Of a stretch of 42,108 nt of DNA, positions 23,131 through 34,027 are shown one piece after another. The stretch lies in NCBI GenBank assembly GCA_009842645.1, contig VYFB01000084.1, positions 1-42,108 of the forward strand. Direction: 5' to 3'. The stretch is from Nitrospira sp. SB0677_bin_15 (lineage in GTDB: Bacteria > Nitrospirota > Nitrospiria > Nitrospirales > UBA8639). A model generated the notes under the pieces. The model searched no databases, was not told the DNA's origin, and saw nothing but the letters and a program-made list of their open reading frames with translations. How positions within the stretch are numbered: the stretch's first letter is position 1; each line of letters begins with the position of its first letter. The position numbers and the translations under genes are program-made.

Positions 23131-24708
23131 TCAGTCCTGCCCTCCGGATTCAAGCGTCACGGCATGGGACAACAGTGTCCGGTCCCGTTCAATGCTCGCG
23201 ATCGACCCGTGGTCCAACCGGTCCATCACCGCCTGCACCGAGCCGTTGACCATTCGCAAAAACGGTGAGGGATAGAGTCCGATCCAGAAAATCATCACGC
23301 ACAGGGACACGGCGATGATCGTTTCGCGCTGCGTCAGGTCCTTGAGTACCTGCGGGACATGCTCGCCGATAGGGCCGAAAATCGCCCGTTCGTAATACCA
23401 CAGGAAATAGGCCGCGGCGAAGATCACACCCGAGACGGCCACGGCTCCATACACCCAATGCGCTTGAAAGACGCCGAGCAGGATCAGAAATTCCCCGATG
23501 AATCCATTCGTTCCGGGCAATCCGATCGAGGCCATTCCGATGATCAGGAAAAAGGTGGCAAGAAGAGGCATCTTCGATGCGATACCTCCGCAATTGTTGA
23601 GGAGCGTATTGCCGAGCCGGTCATAGAGAAACCCGGCCAGGAAAAAGAGCCCGGCAGTGGTAAATCCCAAATTGATCATTTGCAGCAAACTGCCCTGCAG
23701 ACCTTGGAAATTCAGAGCAAACAGGCCCAACACGACGAACCCCAAGTGGCTGATGCTGCTGAAGACGAGCAGGCGTCTGAAATCCGGCTGCATGATGGCG
23801 ATAATGGCTCCCCAGACGATGGCGGCCAGCGCCAAACTCATGACAATCACCACCACGGTGGCATTGGTCGAGGCTTCCGGCAACAAGGGGAAACTAAATC
23901 GCAGGAATCCATACGTGCCCAACTTGACGCCCGCCAACACCACGGACATCCCGATCGGCCCCTGTACCAGCGCGTCCGGCAACCACGTGTGGAACGGAAA
24001 GACCGGAGCCTTGAAGGCCAATCCCATGAAGATGAACCAGAAGATCAAGAGTTGATCCGAGACCGGAACCGGCACCTTCAACAGGTCCAGCAAATCGAAA
24101 CTATACGTATTCGTGACGTCGTGGTAATTCAAACTCAGCAGGGCGAAACCGACCAGCATGAACACGCTGCCCAACAGGGTATACAACACGTACTTGAGCG
24201 CGGCGTAGTGCTTTTCTTCACCCACACCCCATAGTTTGATCAGGAAATAGCTGGGCACAAGCATGAGTTCCCAGAACACGAAGAAGAGGATCAGGTCGAT
24301 GGACACAAAAATCCCCATGATCGTCGTTTCCAAAGCCAGGATGCTCATGAAGTACGCTTTGGCCCTGTCCTGCACGGTATCCCATGAATAGAGAATGATC
24401 AGGACCGTGATGAAGGCCGAAAGGCCGACAAACAGGATGCTGATCCCGTCCACGGCGAGGTGATAGGAAATACCCAGATCCGGAATCCAATTCAACCGTT
24501 CGCTGAATTGCATAGCCGCGGTTTCCGGGATGAACCGGAGTAACAGGAGCACGGCGAAACCCAGTTCGATAACTGCAACGGCTAAGGCAGCCGCCTTGAT
24601 CAGATAGGGATCCCTTTGCAGCCACAGCCAGATCACCCCGAAAAGCGGGAACCAGAGCAGCATCGACAGAATGGGAAATCCGAATTCCAGTTCTTCAAGC
24701 ATCGCCAA
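23131..24708 (-). CDS. nuoM: First NuoM subunit of complex I
   Basis: This 525-residue membrane protein has the standard NuoM motifs: the channel glutamate in FFVFWELMLVPSYFLIKLWG, AFKAPVFPFHTWLPDALVQGP, the lysine in VLAGVKLGTYGFLRFSFPL, and SSISHLGFVVLGLFALN. It is one of the antiporter-like proton pumping units of the membrane arm. It follows nuoL by 10 bp and precedes the divergent second nuoM by 3 bp. The difference between the two NuoM proteins shows that this is an old paralogue pair, not a recent tandem duplication. Confidence 0.95.
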   Translation of the reverse strand: MAMLEELEFGFPILSMLLWFPLFGVIWLWLQRDPYLIKAAALAVAVIELGFAVLLLLRFIPETAAMQFSERLNWIPDLGISYHLAVDGISILFVGLSAFITVLIILYSWDTVQDRAKAYFMSILALETTIMGIFVSIDLILFFVFWELMLVPSYFLIKLWGVGEEKHYAALKYVLYTLLGSVFMLVGFALLSLNYHDVTNTYSFDLLDLLKVPVPVSDQLLIFWFIFMGLAFKAPVFPFHTWLPDALVQGPIGMSVVLAGVKLGTYGFLRFSFPLLPEASTNATVVVIVMSLALAAIVWGAIIAIMQPDFRRLLVFSSISHLGFVVLGLFALNFQGLQGSLLQMINLGFTTAGLFFLAGFLYDRLGNTLLNNCGGIASKMPLLATFFLIIGMASIGLPGTNGFIGEFLILLGVFQAHWVYGAVAVSGVIFAAAYFLWYYERAIFGPIGEHVPQVLKDLTQRETIIAVSLCVMIFWIGLYPSPFLRMVNGSVQAVMDRLDHGSIASIERDRTLLSHAVTLESGGQD

Positions 24709-24718
24709 TCACTCAAAC

Positions 24719-26701
<1,983 letters not shown>

Positions 26702-26702
26702 G

Positions 26703-27005
26703 TTACCACTTCAACAGGTTAATCTGGTCGACGTTCGTCGCAATTTTTCCACGGAACACCACGATGATGATCGCCAGGCCCACGGCAGCCTCCCCCGCGG
26801 CGATCGCAATCACGAACAATGCCGCCATCTGGCCGGCCATTGATGAAAGGTAATGGGAGAACGCGACGAGGTTGATGTTCGCCGCATTCAACATGATCTC
26901 GACCGACATCAGCACAATAATGAAGTTCCGCCGGATCAGGACGCCCAACAACCCCGTCATGAACAGGATGAAACTCAACGCCACGTATGCCGAAAGAGGA
27001 ATCAT
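26703..27005 (-). CDS. nuoK: NADH:quinone oxidoreductase subunit K
   Basis: This 100-residue protein has three membrane helices. It carries the conserved glutamates of the E-channel in [20 protein letters not shown] and in [18 protein letters not shown], which link the quinone site to the antiporter modules. The length is normal. It lies between nuoJ (6-bp gap) and nuoL (1-bp gap) in the usual order. Confidence 0.96.
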   Translation of the reverse strand: MIPLSAYVALSFILFMTGLLGVLIRRNFIIVLMSVEIMLNAANINLVAFSHYLSSMAGQMAALFVIAIAAGEAAVGLAIIIVVFRGKIATNVDQINLLKW

Positions 27006-27011
27006 GGCGAG

Positions 27012-27548
27012 TTACTCGCGTTGGCCCGTCGGCTCAGGAACCGGACCTGTCGGGGTTTTGGCCAGGACGATTGCCCCGATAATGGCTCCCAAAAGAAAAA
27101 CTCCCACGATCTCGAACAACAACAAGTAGTCGCTGAACATGGTGATGCCCACGGCGTGACTCGGGCCGGTCTGCAACACGACTTCCGGGGTCGCAGTCCC
27201 CTTGGCCCCGCCGTAGGGGGTTTGAAACACCAGAATGAGTAATTCCGCGAGAATCGCGACGCCGGCGAACAGGAAAAAGGGATATTTCTTATGCAGGTAC
27301 TGTTCTTCGGTTTTCAGGCTGAGCAACATCAGGACGAAGAGGTAGAGCACGAGGATGGCCCCGGCGTAGACGATGATCTGCACGGCAAAGAGAAACTCGG
27401 CGTTGAGCAACACGAACAACCCGGCCACGTGCAAGAGCAACGACAACAGGCTCAGGCCGCAATGGACAGGGTTTTTCAGCGCGATCGTAAAAATCCCCGA
27501 CAGGATACTCACGGTCGCAAAGTACCCGAACAATACGTACATCATCAT
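27012..27548 (-). CDS. nuoJ: NADH:quinone oxidoreductase subunit J
   Basis: This 178-residue protein has five membrane helices. It contains the HCGLSLLSLLLHVAGLFVLLNAEFLFAVQIIVYAGAI region, which includes the pi-bulge helix involved in coupling, and VLYLFVLMLLSLK. The C-terminal tail (LAKTPTGPVPEPTGQRE) is hydrophilic and short. It follows nuoI by 6 bp and precedes nuoK by 6 bp. Confidence 0.95.
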   Translation of the reverse strand: MMMYVLFGYFATVSILSGIFTIALKNPVHCGLSLLSLLLHVAGLFVLLNAEFLFAVQIIVYAGAILVLYLFVLMLLSLKTEEQYLHKKYPFFLFAGVAILAELLILVFQTPYGGAKGTATPEVVLQTGPSHAVGITMFSDYLLLFEIVGVFLLGAIIGAIVLAKTPTGPVPEPTGQRE

Positions 27549-27554
27549 GAAGGA

Positions 27555-28130
27555 CTACGAGCCGGAAGCCCCGGTTTTCCCTATGGGCTGCGGGAAATGA
27601 TAGCGGTAGGCGCGACTCTCCTCGTCATCTTGTTCCTGGTTATGGGCATAGAGATATTTTTTTGCGTCTTCCAAATGTTTCTCGCCGATTTCGTAGAGTC
27701 GCTGTTTGTCGAACATGAGGGTCCGTTTGTCATGAGTCGAATACTCGTACATCTTCGTCATGGCCAAAGCATTGACAGGGCAGGCTTCCACGCAATATCC
27801 GCAAAACACGCATTTGGTAATATCGATGTAAAACTCGGTCGCGTACCGTTGCAGGGGCAGAGACTTGTCCTCTTCACTGATGACTTTGATGCACCGTGAC
27901 GGACAGGCGGCCTCGCAGAGGTCACATCCGACGCACCGTTCCTGTCCGTTGTCGTACCGCAACAAGCCCAGGGCCCCGCGATGCGCGTCGGGAATCGTTC
28001 GCTTTTCACGGGGATACTGGAAGGTCATCGGGCGGTGAAACATGTGTTTGAACGTGACCTTCATCGCTTTCCAGATTTCGCGGAACAAGACCGCGTCCAA
28101 CAATCGTGTCGTTTGCTTTTGCGTATCCAC
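27555..28130 (-). CDS. nuoI: NADH:quinone oxidoreductase subunit I (2x[4Fe-4S])
   Basis: This 191-residue ferredoxin-like subunit carries two CxxCxxCxxxCP motifs, ERCVGCDLCEAACPSRCI and TKCVFCGYCVEACPVNAL. They hold clusters N6a and N6b that pass electrons towards NuoB. The N-terminal amphipathic helix (LFREIWKAMKVTFKHMF) contacts the membrane arm. It is encoded 9 bp after nuoG, the position where nuoH normally intervenes; there is no room for nuoH here. Confidence 0.95.
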   Translation of the reverse strand: MDTQKQTTRLLDAVLFREIWKAMKVTFKHMFHRPMTFQYPREKRTIPDAHRGALGLLRYDNGQERCVGCDLCEAACPSRCIKVISEEDKSLPLQRYATEFYIDITKCVFCGYCVEACPVNALAMTKMYEYSTHDKRTLMFDKQRLYEIGEKHLEDAKKYLYAHNQEQDDEESRAYRYHFPQPIGKTGASGS

Positions 28131-28139
28131 GAGACGCTC

Positions 28140-30830
28140 CTAAATTTTTTCGATTGTCACCCGGGCAGATTTGAAATAGGGCACCCGCGTGACGGGATCC
28201 ACGGCGACCCGGACCAGATCCTTGACCGGAGGCTCATTAAAATGTTCAGGGAATGCACAGGTGCCCGGCAGCACGTTGACGTCGGCTTGCACGCCCAATT
28301 CCAGGCTGCCTTGATCCGAGGTCACGCGAACGCGGCCGCCTTCGGCGAGACCCAACCGTTCACATTCCTCCAGGGACATCCGTAACGCTCCGGTATTCGG
28401 CGAAATGTCCATCAACCCGGACGCTTTCGTGGATAATTTTCCCGAATGATAAATGAGTTGAATCAATTTCAATCCGTACGGCCGGCCGGACTCTTGTGTG
28501 CGGCCATTGGCATACCGGGCGCGAACCGAATCCGCATACCCGTTCCGAAGATACGCTCCGGCATCAGCGACAACGGGGCGAGGTTCGCCGAGATTGTAGT
28601 AGCCGGGAAGCACCTTCCGAATTTCCGCTTGAATATCCTGCGTGTCTTCATACGGAAGCGAATGCCCCATGCCGTTGGCGAGCCCCACCATGATATGCCA
28701 ATCCAACGCACTCTCGCCCAGAGGATCCAGCGCCGGTCTCAGGAATTGCACCATCCCCTCCTGATTCGTGACGGTGCCGTCCTTTTCCGCAAACGTACAC
28801 GCGGGAAATACCACGTGCGCATATTGCGCCGTCTCCGTCAGGAAAGGATCCTGACAAATCAACAGTTCCAAGTGGCTCAGGGCTTCCTCTACGCCAAATG
28901 ATTTCGGAAGCGTGCCCAATGGATTTTCTCCCACGAGGTAGAGGGCTTTAATCTTGCCGGCACGGCAGTCTGCCAAAATTTCGACAAGGGATTGACCGGA
29001 TTGTGCATCAGGCAACGTCGCACCCCATGCTTCGGAAAATTTTTGCCGCGCCTCGGCTTGCGCATAGGACACCGGGCCAGGAAGAAATTCCGGTGCGACG
29101 CCCATATCCACGGCCCCCTGCTCGTTGCCCTCCTCGGTAAACGTATTGATCCCGCACCCGGGTTTATTCAATTTTCCCGTGACCCACGCCAGGTCGACCA
29201 GAGACAATGTATGGTTATAACCGTCGGGCTGACGCACGATCCCTTCCCCGCACAGGATGACGGAACGCGGGGCTTCTGCAAATATCCTGGCTGCCTCCTG
29301 AATCGTCTCGACCGGAATTCCCGTTTCAGCGGCAACAGCATCGAGCGAAACCGCCTGGGCCGCGGCTTTCAAGGCAGACAGGGCCTCGGGGGCCTGAGCG
29401 GTCGCGTCAGGATCAATGAGATCCTGCTCCAAGGCCGATTTGACCAATCCTTTGACGAACGTGCCCTCCGACCCCGGTTTGACCATCACCGGATGCGACG
29501 CCAACCTGGCCAGGTTGGTTTGCATGGAATCCACCACGATGACTGACGCCCTGTAGGTGCCGATCGCAGCTTTCACCCGCAGACTGGCCACGGGATTCGT
29601 TTCCGTGACGTTGGCTCCGACCACCAGGACCGCCTTGGCTTTCGTGAGGTCGGCCGAGGTGTTCATGGTCCGGTTGATCCCGAGGGCATGATGGGCCGCC
29701 CGCACGAAATTCATATGACCGTATCGCGCGCTGCTGTCGAGGTTGTTCGTCCCGAGTACGGTCCGCATGAATCGCTGGAACACGTACAACTCTTCATTCG
29801 TGCACCGTGCCGTGATCAAGCCTGCAATGGCTTCGGACCCGTATCGGCTCTTGATATCCTTCAGCCGCCCCGCGGTCACGTCCAGGGCTTCGATCCACGG
29901 CGTTGGGACCAGGCCCGTTTCGTTCCGAACGAGCGGCTCCTTGAGCCGGTCTTTACTGTCAATGAACTGGAAGCCGAAGCGCCCTCGCACGCAGAGCCCT
30001 CCGTGACCATTGACCGTATCCCCCCGGTCGCCCCATTTGTTTTTCCAGGACAAGGGAGAGGTCACCCGCACGACTTCCGTATCCTTCGTTTCCACGTACA
30101 TCTGACAACCATCCCCGCAGTACGTGCAGGTGGTCGTGGTTTTTCGGAGTTGCCAGGGCTTGTACACGTATTTTGAAAATTTATTGGTAATCGCGCCCAC
30201 CGGACAGACCGCGAGGCAATCACCGCAAAATTCGCAGTCCAAGGCGTGATCCCCCTTGGCCACGACCTGCGTAAACCCGCCCTTCTTCATGAACTGCAAG
30301 GCGTCGATGCGCTGGACGTCCTTGCAGATGTTGATACATTCCCCACAGGCGATGCAGCGATTCATGTTGAAGTCGAGCACCAGGCTGCGCGTGTCTTCCG
30401 GAATATTTTTCTGTTTGGCGTTGGCGAGGTTGGTGACTTGATGCTCGAAGGCCATGTCTTGCAATTCGCAATGCCCGTCCGCGTCGCAGACCGGACAATC
30501 CAGGGGATGCACGGAGAGGTGTTTCTCAACGGCCTTTTTCCTCGCCGCAAACAGGTCTTCCCCATCCGTGCGGATCACCATCCCTTCGGCCGCCTTGGCA
30601 GTGCAGGACCGCACAGGCGACTTCTTCCCTTCCTGCAGGACCAGGCACATGCCGCAGGATCCGAAGGGATCGAACGTGTAGTGATAACACATGGCCGGGA
30701 CGATTTTCCCCATGCTGGAAATCACGTCGTACAGCGAAACCCCTTCTTTCGCGGTGACGGTTTCGCCGTCGATATTCAGGACAATCGTCGCGGCTTCAGT
30801 ATCGGGCGTCGTAACCGGCTTGAGTCCCAT
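28140..30830 (-). CDS. nuoG: NADH:quinone oxidoreductase subunit G, formate-dehydrogenase-like
   Basis: This 896-residue iron-sulfur subunit has a [2Fe-2S] site (C48, C59, C62, C76), the His/Cys cluster motif H108..C112..C115..C121, and two ferredoxin-type CxxCxxCxxxC motifs (C159-C169 and C199-C209). A further [4Fe-4S] motif CTYCGDGC...C280 opens a molybdopterin-oxidoreductase domain. That domain is strikingly like formate dehydrogenase (ITARCTNEELYVFQRF, LGTNNLDSSARYGH). The residue that would be the metal-binding Cys or Sec is absent in SARYGH, so it should not reduce formate. A repeat element of 114 bp separates its start from nuoD. NuoE and NuoF, its usual partners in NADH oxidation, are not encoded in the window. 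Confidence 0.93.
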   Translation of the reverse strand: MGLKPVTTPDTEAATIVLNIDGETVTAKEGVSLYDVISSMGKIVPAMCYHYTFDPFGSCGMCLVLQEGKKSPVRSCTAKAAEGMVIRTDGEDLFAARKKAVEKHLSVHPLDCPVCDADGHCELQDMAFEHQVTNLANAKQKNIPEDTRSLVLDFNMNRCIACGECINICKDVQRIDALQFMKKGGFTQVVAKGDHALDCEFCGDCLAVCPVGAITNKFSKYVYKPWQLRKTTTTCTYCGDGCQMYVETKDTEVVRVTSPLSWKNKWGDRGDTVNGHGGLCVRGRFGFQFIDSKDRLKEPLVRNETGLVPTPWIEALDVTAGRLKDIKSRYGSEAIAGLITARCTNEELYVFQRFMRTVLGTNNLDSSARYGHMNFVRAAHHALGINRTMNTSADLTKAKAVLVVGANVTETNPVASLRVKAAIGTYRASVIVVDSMQTNLARLASHPVMVKPGSEGTFVKGLVKSALEQDLIDPDATAQAPEALSALKAAAQAVSLDAVAAETGIPVETIQEAARIFAEAPRSVILCGEGIVRQPDGYNHTLSLVDLAWVTGKLNKPGCGINTFTEEGNEQGAVDMGVAPEFLPGPVSYAQAEARQKFSEAWGATLPDAQSGQSLVEILADCRAGKIKALYLVGENPLGTLPKSFGVEEALSHLELLICQDPFLTETAQYAHVVFPACTFAEKDGTVTNQEGMVQFLRPALDPLGESALDWHIMVGLANGMGHSLPYEDTQDIQAEIRKVLPGYYNLGEPRPVVADAGAYLRNGYADSVRARYANGRTQESGRPYGLKLIQLIYHSGKLSTKASGLMDISPNTGALRMSLEECERLGLAEGGRVRVTSDQGSLELGVQADVNVLPGTCAFPEHFNEPPVKDLVRVAVDPVTRVPYFKSARVTIEKI

Positions 30831-30898
30831 TTATCTCTCCCGCCCCTCCATTCAGGAGCTCATCAGGATTTTTATCAATTATCCAACTCCTTTGCCGA

Positions 30899-31012
30899 CT
30901 GTTCAAAAAGTCCACCGGCAAGGCCGCAGGCAGTGAGAAGGCTGAGGCGTACCGGAGAAGTACATTGAAGCCTTCGAGCAACAAGAACGCCGCTGGTGGG
31001 CTTTTTCAACAG
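30899..31012. repeat. 114-bp inverted-repeat element inside the nuo operon
   Basis: The element begins CTGTTCAAAAAGTCCACC and ends GGTGGGCTTTTTCAACAG, near-perfect inverted ends of 18 bp. Its core includes GGCTGAGGCGTACCGG and AACGCCGCTGG. It resembles a dispersed repeat I associate with Nitrospira genomes. It lies between nuoD and nuoG and could form a strong hairpin in the operon mRNA, affecting processing or polarity. Confidence 0.75.
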
Positions 31013-31016
31013 TCTA

Positions 31017-32267
31017 TTATCGATCGCATTCTCCCATCACGATATCATACGACCCAAAAATCGTGACCGCGTCGGCAATCATGTACCCCTTGGCCATATA
31101 ATCAAACGCCCCCATGTGGATAAAGGACGGGGAGCGAATCTTCAGGCGATAGGGTTTCCCGCCGCCCGTACTCACGATATAGAATCCCAGCTCACCTTTA
31201 TGCGCTTCGGTTCCACAATAAATCTCACCGGGGGGCGCATCGAAACCTTGTGAAAACAGTTTGAACTGCTGGATCATGGATTCGAGATTCGTGAACACCC
31301 GGTTCTTGGGAGGCAAGGTGACGCTGGGCACGTCGGCCAGCACCGGACCTTCCTTTGGTATCTGATCCATGCACTGGCGAATGATCTTGATGCTCTCACG
31401 CATTTCTTCGATTCGGATCCAATACCGGTCATACGTGTCGCCATTTTTGCCGACCGGCACGCTGAACTCGCACTTGGGGTAGGCGCCATACGATTCGTAT
31501 TTGCGCAAGTCGTAATCAACGCCCGAACCCCGGAGCGTGGGTCCGCTCAAACCATATCCCAGCGCGTCCTCCGCGGAGATGACCGCCACGCCCACGGTCC
31601 GCGCCAGCCAAATCCGATTTTTTTCCAGGAACACCACGTATTCATCGATCTTCGGAGGAAAATACGCCAGAAAGTCCCGAATCTTGGTCTCCAGCGAAGC
31701 GGTCAAGTCGCGTTCCACGCCGCCGATCCGGTACCAACTGGTCGTCAGCCGCGCCCCGCACAGTTCATCGAACCAGTCGAGCAGGATCTCCCGGTCACGG
31801 AACGTGTAGAAAAACACGGTCATCGCCCCGATATCGAGCGCCTGCGTCCCCAACCAGAACAGGTGCCCGATAATCCGTTGCACCTCCGCCACGATGGTAC
31901 GTAAATACTCCGCCCGCTCGGGCACGGTGACGTTCATCAATTTCTCCACGGCCCGGCAATACGCGAAGTTGTTGTACATCGCGCAAACGTAATCGAGCCG
32001 GTCCGTATGAGGAATGAATTGATGATACGTCCCGTATTCGGCGAGTTTTTCCACGCCGCGATGGAGAAAGCCCATGACCACCGTGGATTTCGTAATCCGC
32101 TCTCCTTCGAGGTCGAGGATCACTTTCAGCACGCCGTGCGTCGCGGGATGCTGCGGACCCATGTTCAACAACAATTCCTCGGTCCGCAGGATCGGCAGAT
32201 CCTTGGTTTCCGGATGGGCCGGGTCAACTTTATAAATGGTTTCGCGTTGGTCCTCTAACTGCGCCAT
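31017..32267 (-). CDS. nuoD: NADH:quinone oxidoreductase subunit D (49-kDa)
   Basis: This 416-residue subunit forms the quinone-binding site with NuoB. Typical segments are NMGPQHPATHGVLKVILDLEGE (the catalytic histidine loop), GFLHRGVEKLAE, DRLDYVCAMYNNFAY and the C-terminal GSYDIVMGECDR. It is separate from NuoC, not fused as in Escherichia coli. It lies 24 bp after nuoC and is followed by the 114-bp repeat. Confidence 0.96.
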   Translation of the reverse strand: MAQLEDQRETIYKVDPAHPETKDLPILRTEELLLNMGPQHPATHGVLKVILDLEGERITKSTVVMGFLHRGVEKLAEYGTYHQFIPHTDRLDYVCAMYNNFAYCRAVEKLMNVTVPERAEYLRTIVAEVQRIIGHLFWLGTQALDIGAMTVFFYTFRDREILLDWFDELCGARLTTSWYRIGGVERDLTASLETKIRDFLAYFPPKIDEYVVFLEKNRIWLARTVGVAVISAEDALGYGLSGPTLRGSGVDYDLRKYESYGAYPKCEFSVPVGKNGDTYDRYWIRIEEMRESIKIIRQCMDQIPKEGPVLADVPSVTLPPKNRVFTNLESMIQQFKLFSQGFDAPPGEIYCGTEAHKGELGFYIVSTGGGKPYRLKIRSPSFIHMGAFDYMAKGYMIADAVTIFGSYDIVMGECDR

Positions 32268-32291
32268 GGTGGCTTCTCGAACAGTGCCGGC

Positions 32292-32792
32292 TCAGGAGGC
32301 CGCACCCTCATTCAGAAAATCAAACGTATCGCGCCAGCCCTTCCCTTGCAGCGGAAAATCCTTTCGCAACGGATAGCCTTCGGGGAAATCGTCCGGCATC
32401 AGGATCCGTCGCATGTCCGGGTGGTTGTTGAACCGAATGCCCATCATGTCGAACACTTCCCGCTCCATGAAATCCGCGCCCGGCCATATATCCGTCAACG
32501 AATCCACGTAGCAATCGTGTTCCGGAACCCGCGTTTTCACGCGAATCCGATGGCGATGGCGGATGGAATAGATCTCGTACACCACTTCAAAGCGTTCTTC
32601 CTCATCAGGCCAATCCACCGAACTGACGTGCACGATGTAATCACAAGCCATGGACGGATCATCCTTCAGGAAACGGCCGATCTCGTGCAGGGCTTCGCGT
32701 TTCACCGTCACGGCCAAGTCACCCCGCCATTCCTGAGCATTCAGGAATCCGTCAGGAAAACGGGCTTGGATGGCTTCGGCAAGAGAATGCAT
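32292..32792 (-). CDS. nuoC: NADH:quinone oxidoreductase subunit C (30-kDa)
   Basis: This 166-residue peripheral subunit shows the family signature EREVFDMMGIRFNNHPDMRRILMPDDFPEGYPLRKDFPL near the C-terminus and a typical N-terminal half. The ATG at 32792 (MHSLAEAIQ) is chosen over an upstream in-frame start because the extension lies in repeat-derived sequence. The ATG also overlaps the stop of a 24-codon micro-ORF (TAATG). It supports assembly of the quinone-reducing module together with NuoB and NuoD. Confidence 0.93.
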   Translation of the reverse strand: MHSLAEAIQARFPDGFLNAQEWRGDLAVTVKREALHEIGRFLKDDPSMACDYIVHVSSVDWPDEEERFEVVYEIYSIRHRHRIRVKTRVPEHDCYVDSLTDIWPGADFMEREVFDMMGIRFNNHPDMRRILMPDDFPEGYPLRKDFPLQGKGWRDTFDFLNEGAAS

Positions 32793-32866
32793 TACCCGAT
32801 CGCCTCGTCCCGCGGCCTGCTCCCCCATCCGTCATTCCCGCGAAAGCGGGAATCCAGAAGATGCAT
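32792..32866 (-). CDS. 24-codon micro-ORF bridging nuoB and nuoC
   Basis: The nuoB stop overlaps an ATG (TAATG at 32868-32864). This opens a 24-codon frame beginning [12 protein letters not shown], which runs through a REP hairpin and ends at TAA (32794-32792), itself overlapping the nuoC ATG in the same TAATG arrangement. The sequence GATCGGGTAATGCAT is present at both junctions. This looks like a duplicated nuoB/nuoC junction with a REP inserted between the copies. The peptide itself is probably of no use; reading it could keep ribosomes coupled from nuoB to nuoC. Confidence 0.5.
   Translation of the reverse strand: MHLLDSRFRGNDGWGSRPRDEAIG
32834..32853. repeat. REP hairpin between nuoB and nuoC
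   Basis: ATTCCCGC-GAAA-GCGGGAAT is a perfect 8-bp stem with a 4-base loop. The same stem occurs inside the priA-like gene at 35622-35641. It is flanked by direct copies of the nuoB/nuoC junction (32787-32820 and 32861-32894, partly diverged). Confidence 0.85.
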
Positions 32867-33402
32867 TACCCGATCCCCTTCTCTTGGGGCCTGACCTGTT
32901 CGGGCTGTTTGGTAAAGACCCGCTTCTGCATGATCTGATCCTGAAGCTTCAAAATCCCATCGAACAAGGCTTCGGGGGTCGGCGGGCACCCGGGCACGTA
33001 AATATCGACCGGCACGAATCGATCCACGCCCTGGACAACACTGTAACTATCGTAAATGTTCCCGGACGTGGCGCAGGACCCCATGGAAATGACGTATTTG
33101 GGTTCGGGCATCTGATCGTAGATTTTGCGAATGACCGGAGCCATGCGCCGGCACACCGTGCCCGCCACGATCATGAGATCGGATTGTCGTGGAGAACCAC
33201 GAAACACGCCGGCCCCGTACCGGTCGACGTCATACCGGGAGGAGACCGCGGCAATCATCTCGATCGCGCAACAGGCCAACCCGAACGTCATCGGCCACAG
33301 CGATCCCTTGCGCGCCCAATTCGCAGCCTTTTCCAAGGACAACGTGATGACACCGATATCGCCGTCCTTCTCGTGCTTTTTCCCTATTTGGATCAGTCCC
33401 AC
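32866..33402 (-). CDS. nuoB: NADH:quinone oxidoreductase subunit B (cluster N2)
   Basis: This subunit of about 178 residues carries the four cysteines of terminal cluster N2: the adjacent pair in [10 protein letters not shown], and one each in AGTVCRRM and the [15 protein letters not shown] region. It reduces quinone together with NuoD. Two GTG starts are possible. The one at 33402 has a GAAAGGG ribosome binding site about 9 bp upstream and overlaps nuoA by 10 bp; the one at 33423 would add 7 residues and overlap by 31 bp. The C-terminal RPQEKGIG is partly repeated downstream as part of the duplicated junction. Confidence 0.94.
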   Translation of the reverse strand: MGLIQIGKKHEKDGDIGVITLSLEKAANWARKGSLWPMTFGLACCAIEMIAAVSSRYDVDRYGAGVFRGSPRQSDLMIVAGTVCRRMAPVIRKIYDQMPEPKYVISMGSCATSGNIYDSYSVVQGVDRFVPVDIYVPGCPPTPEALFDGILKLQDQIMQKRVFTKQPEQVRPQEKGIG

Positions 33403-33779
33403 TCCAGCGCGCCCTTTCTCCACGCATACACGTAGGCCACGACAAAGAGGCCGATGAAAATCATCATTTCAATGAGGCCAATCACGCCCAGTTGGTCAAA
33501 AGTCACGGCCCAGGGATAGAGAAAAATGACTTCGATATCGAAAATAACGAACAGCATCGCAATGACGTAATACCGGACGGGAAACGGCATCCGGGAATCG
33601 GAAAACGGCTCGCTGCCGCATTCATACACGCTCAATTTTTCATCTTCGGGATACTTCGGTTGGACGAGATAACTGAGGAGAAGCGTCGCGATGCCAAATC
33701 CCGCTGCCAGGACAATAAACACGACTATGGGCGAATATTTCGCGAGATAGTCCAGAAACAGATCCAGGCCACCGACCAT
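33393..33779 (-). CDS. nuoA: NADH:quinone oxidoreductase subunit A
   Basis: This 128-residue protein has three membrane helices. It shows the conserved [44 protein letters not shown] region, including the cysteine and acidic residues of the quinone-site loop. It is the first gene of the operon, so the main promoter should lie in 33780-34027. A GAGG box sits about 14 bp before the ATG. No clear regulatory palindrome was recognised upstream. Confidence 0.95.
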   Translation of the reverse strand: MVGGLDLFLDYLAKYSPIVVFIVLAAGFGIATLLLSYLVQPKYPEDEKLSVYECGSEPFSDSRMPFPVRYYVIAMLFVIFDIEVIFLYPWAVTFDQLGVIGLIEMMIFIGLFVVAYVYAWRKGALEWD

Positions 33780-34027
33780 AGGGATTTAACCTCGCAAGAA
33801 CCTGCCCCCGGTATTCGGGGTCAAAAACATCAATCTTTTCGCACAATTCTGGATCGTAGCACCCCATTTTCCAACGAATCAAGAGAACAAAAGACCTACC
33901 ATCCCAATAGCAAAAGCCCCAATACCGCAATTCCCTCGGTTCAAAAAACGGGACATCCCCGTGAAACGGGAATAGAAAGAGTCGATTTTGTAGAACAACC
34001 GAAGGGAGAAAGAGAAGAACGGACTGA

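Noticed and set aside
23359-24234. Long plus-strand open frame of 291 codons across the first nuoM
   Set aside because: Same shadow pattern as above; composition is implausible for a protein.
30831-31016. A hidden nuoH gene or fragment between nuoD and nuoG
   Set aside because: The 186 bp hold the 114-bp repeat, and no frame has NuoH-like residues.
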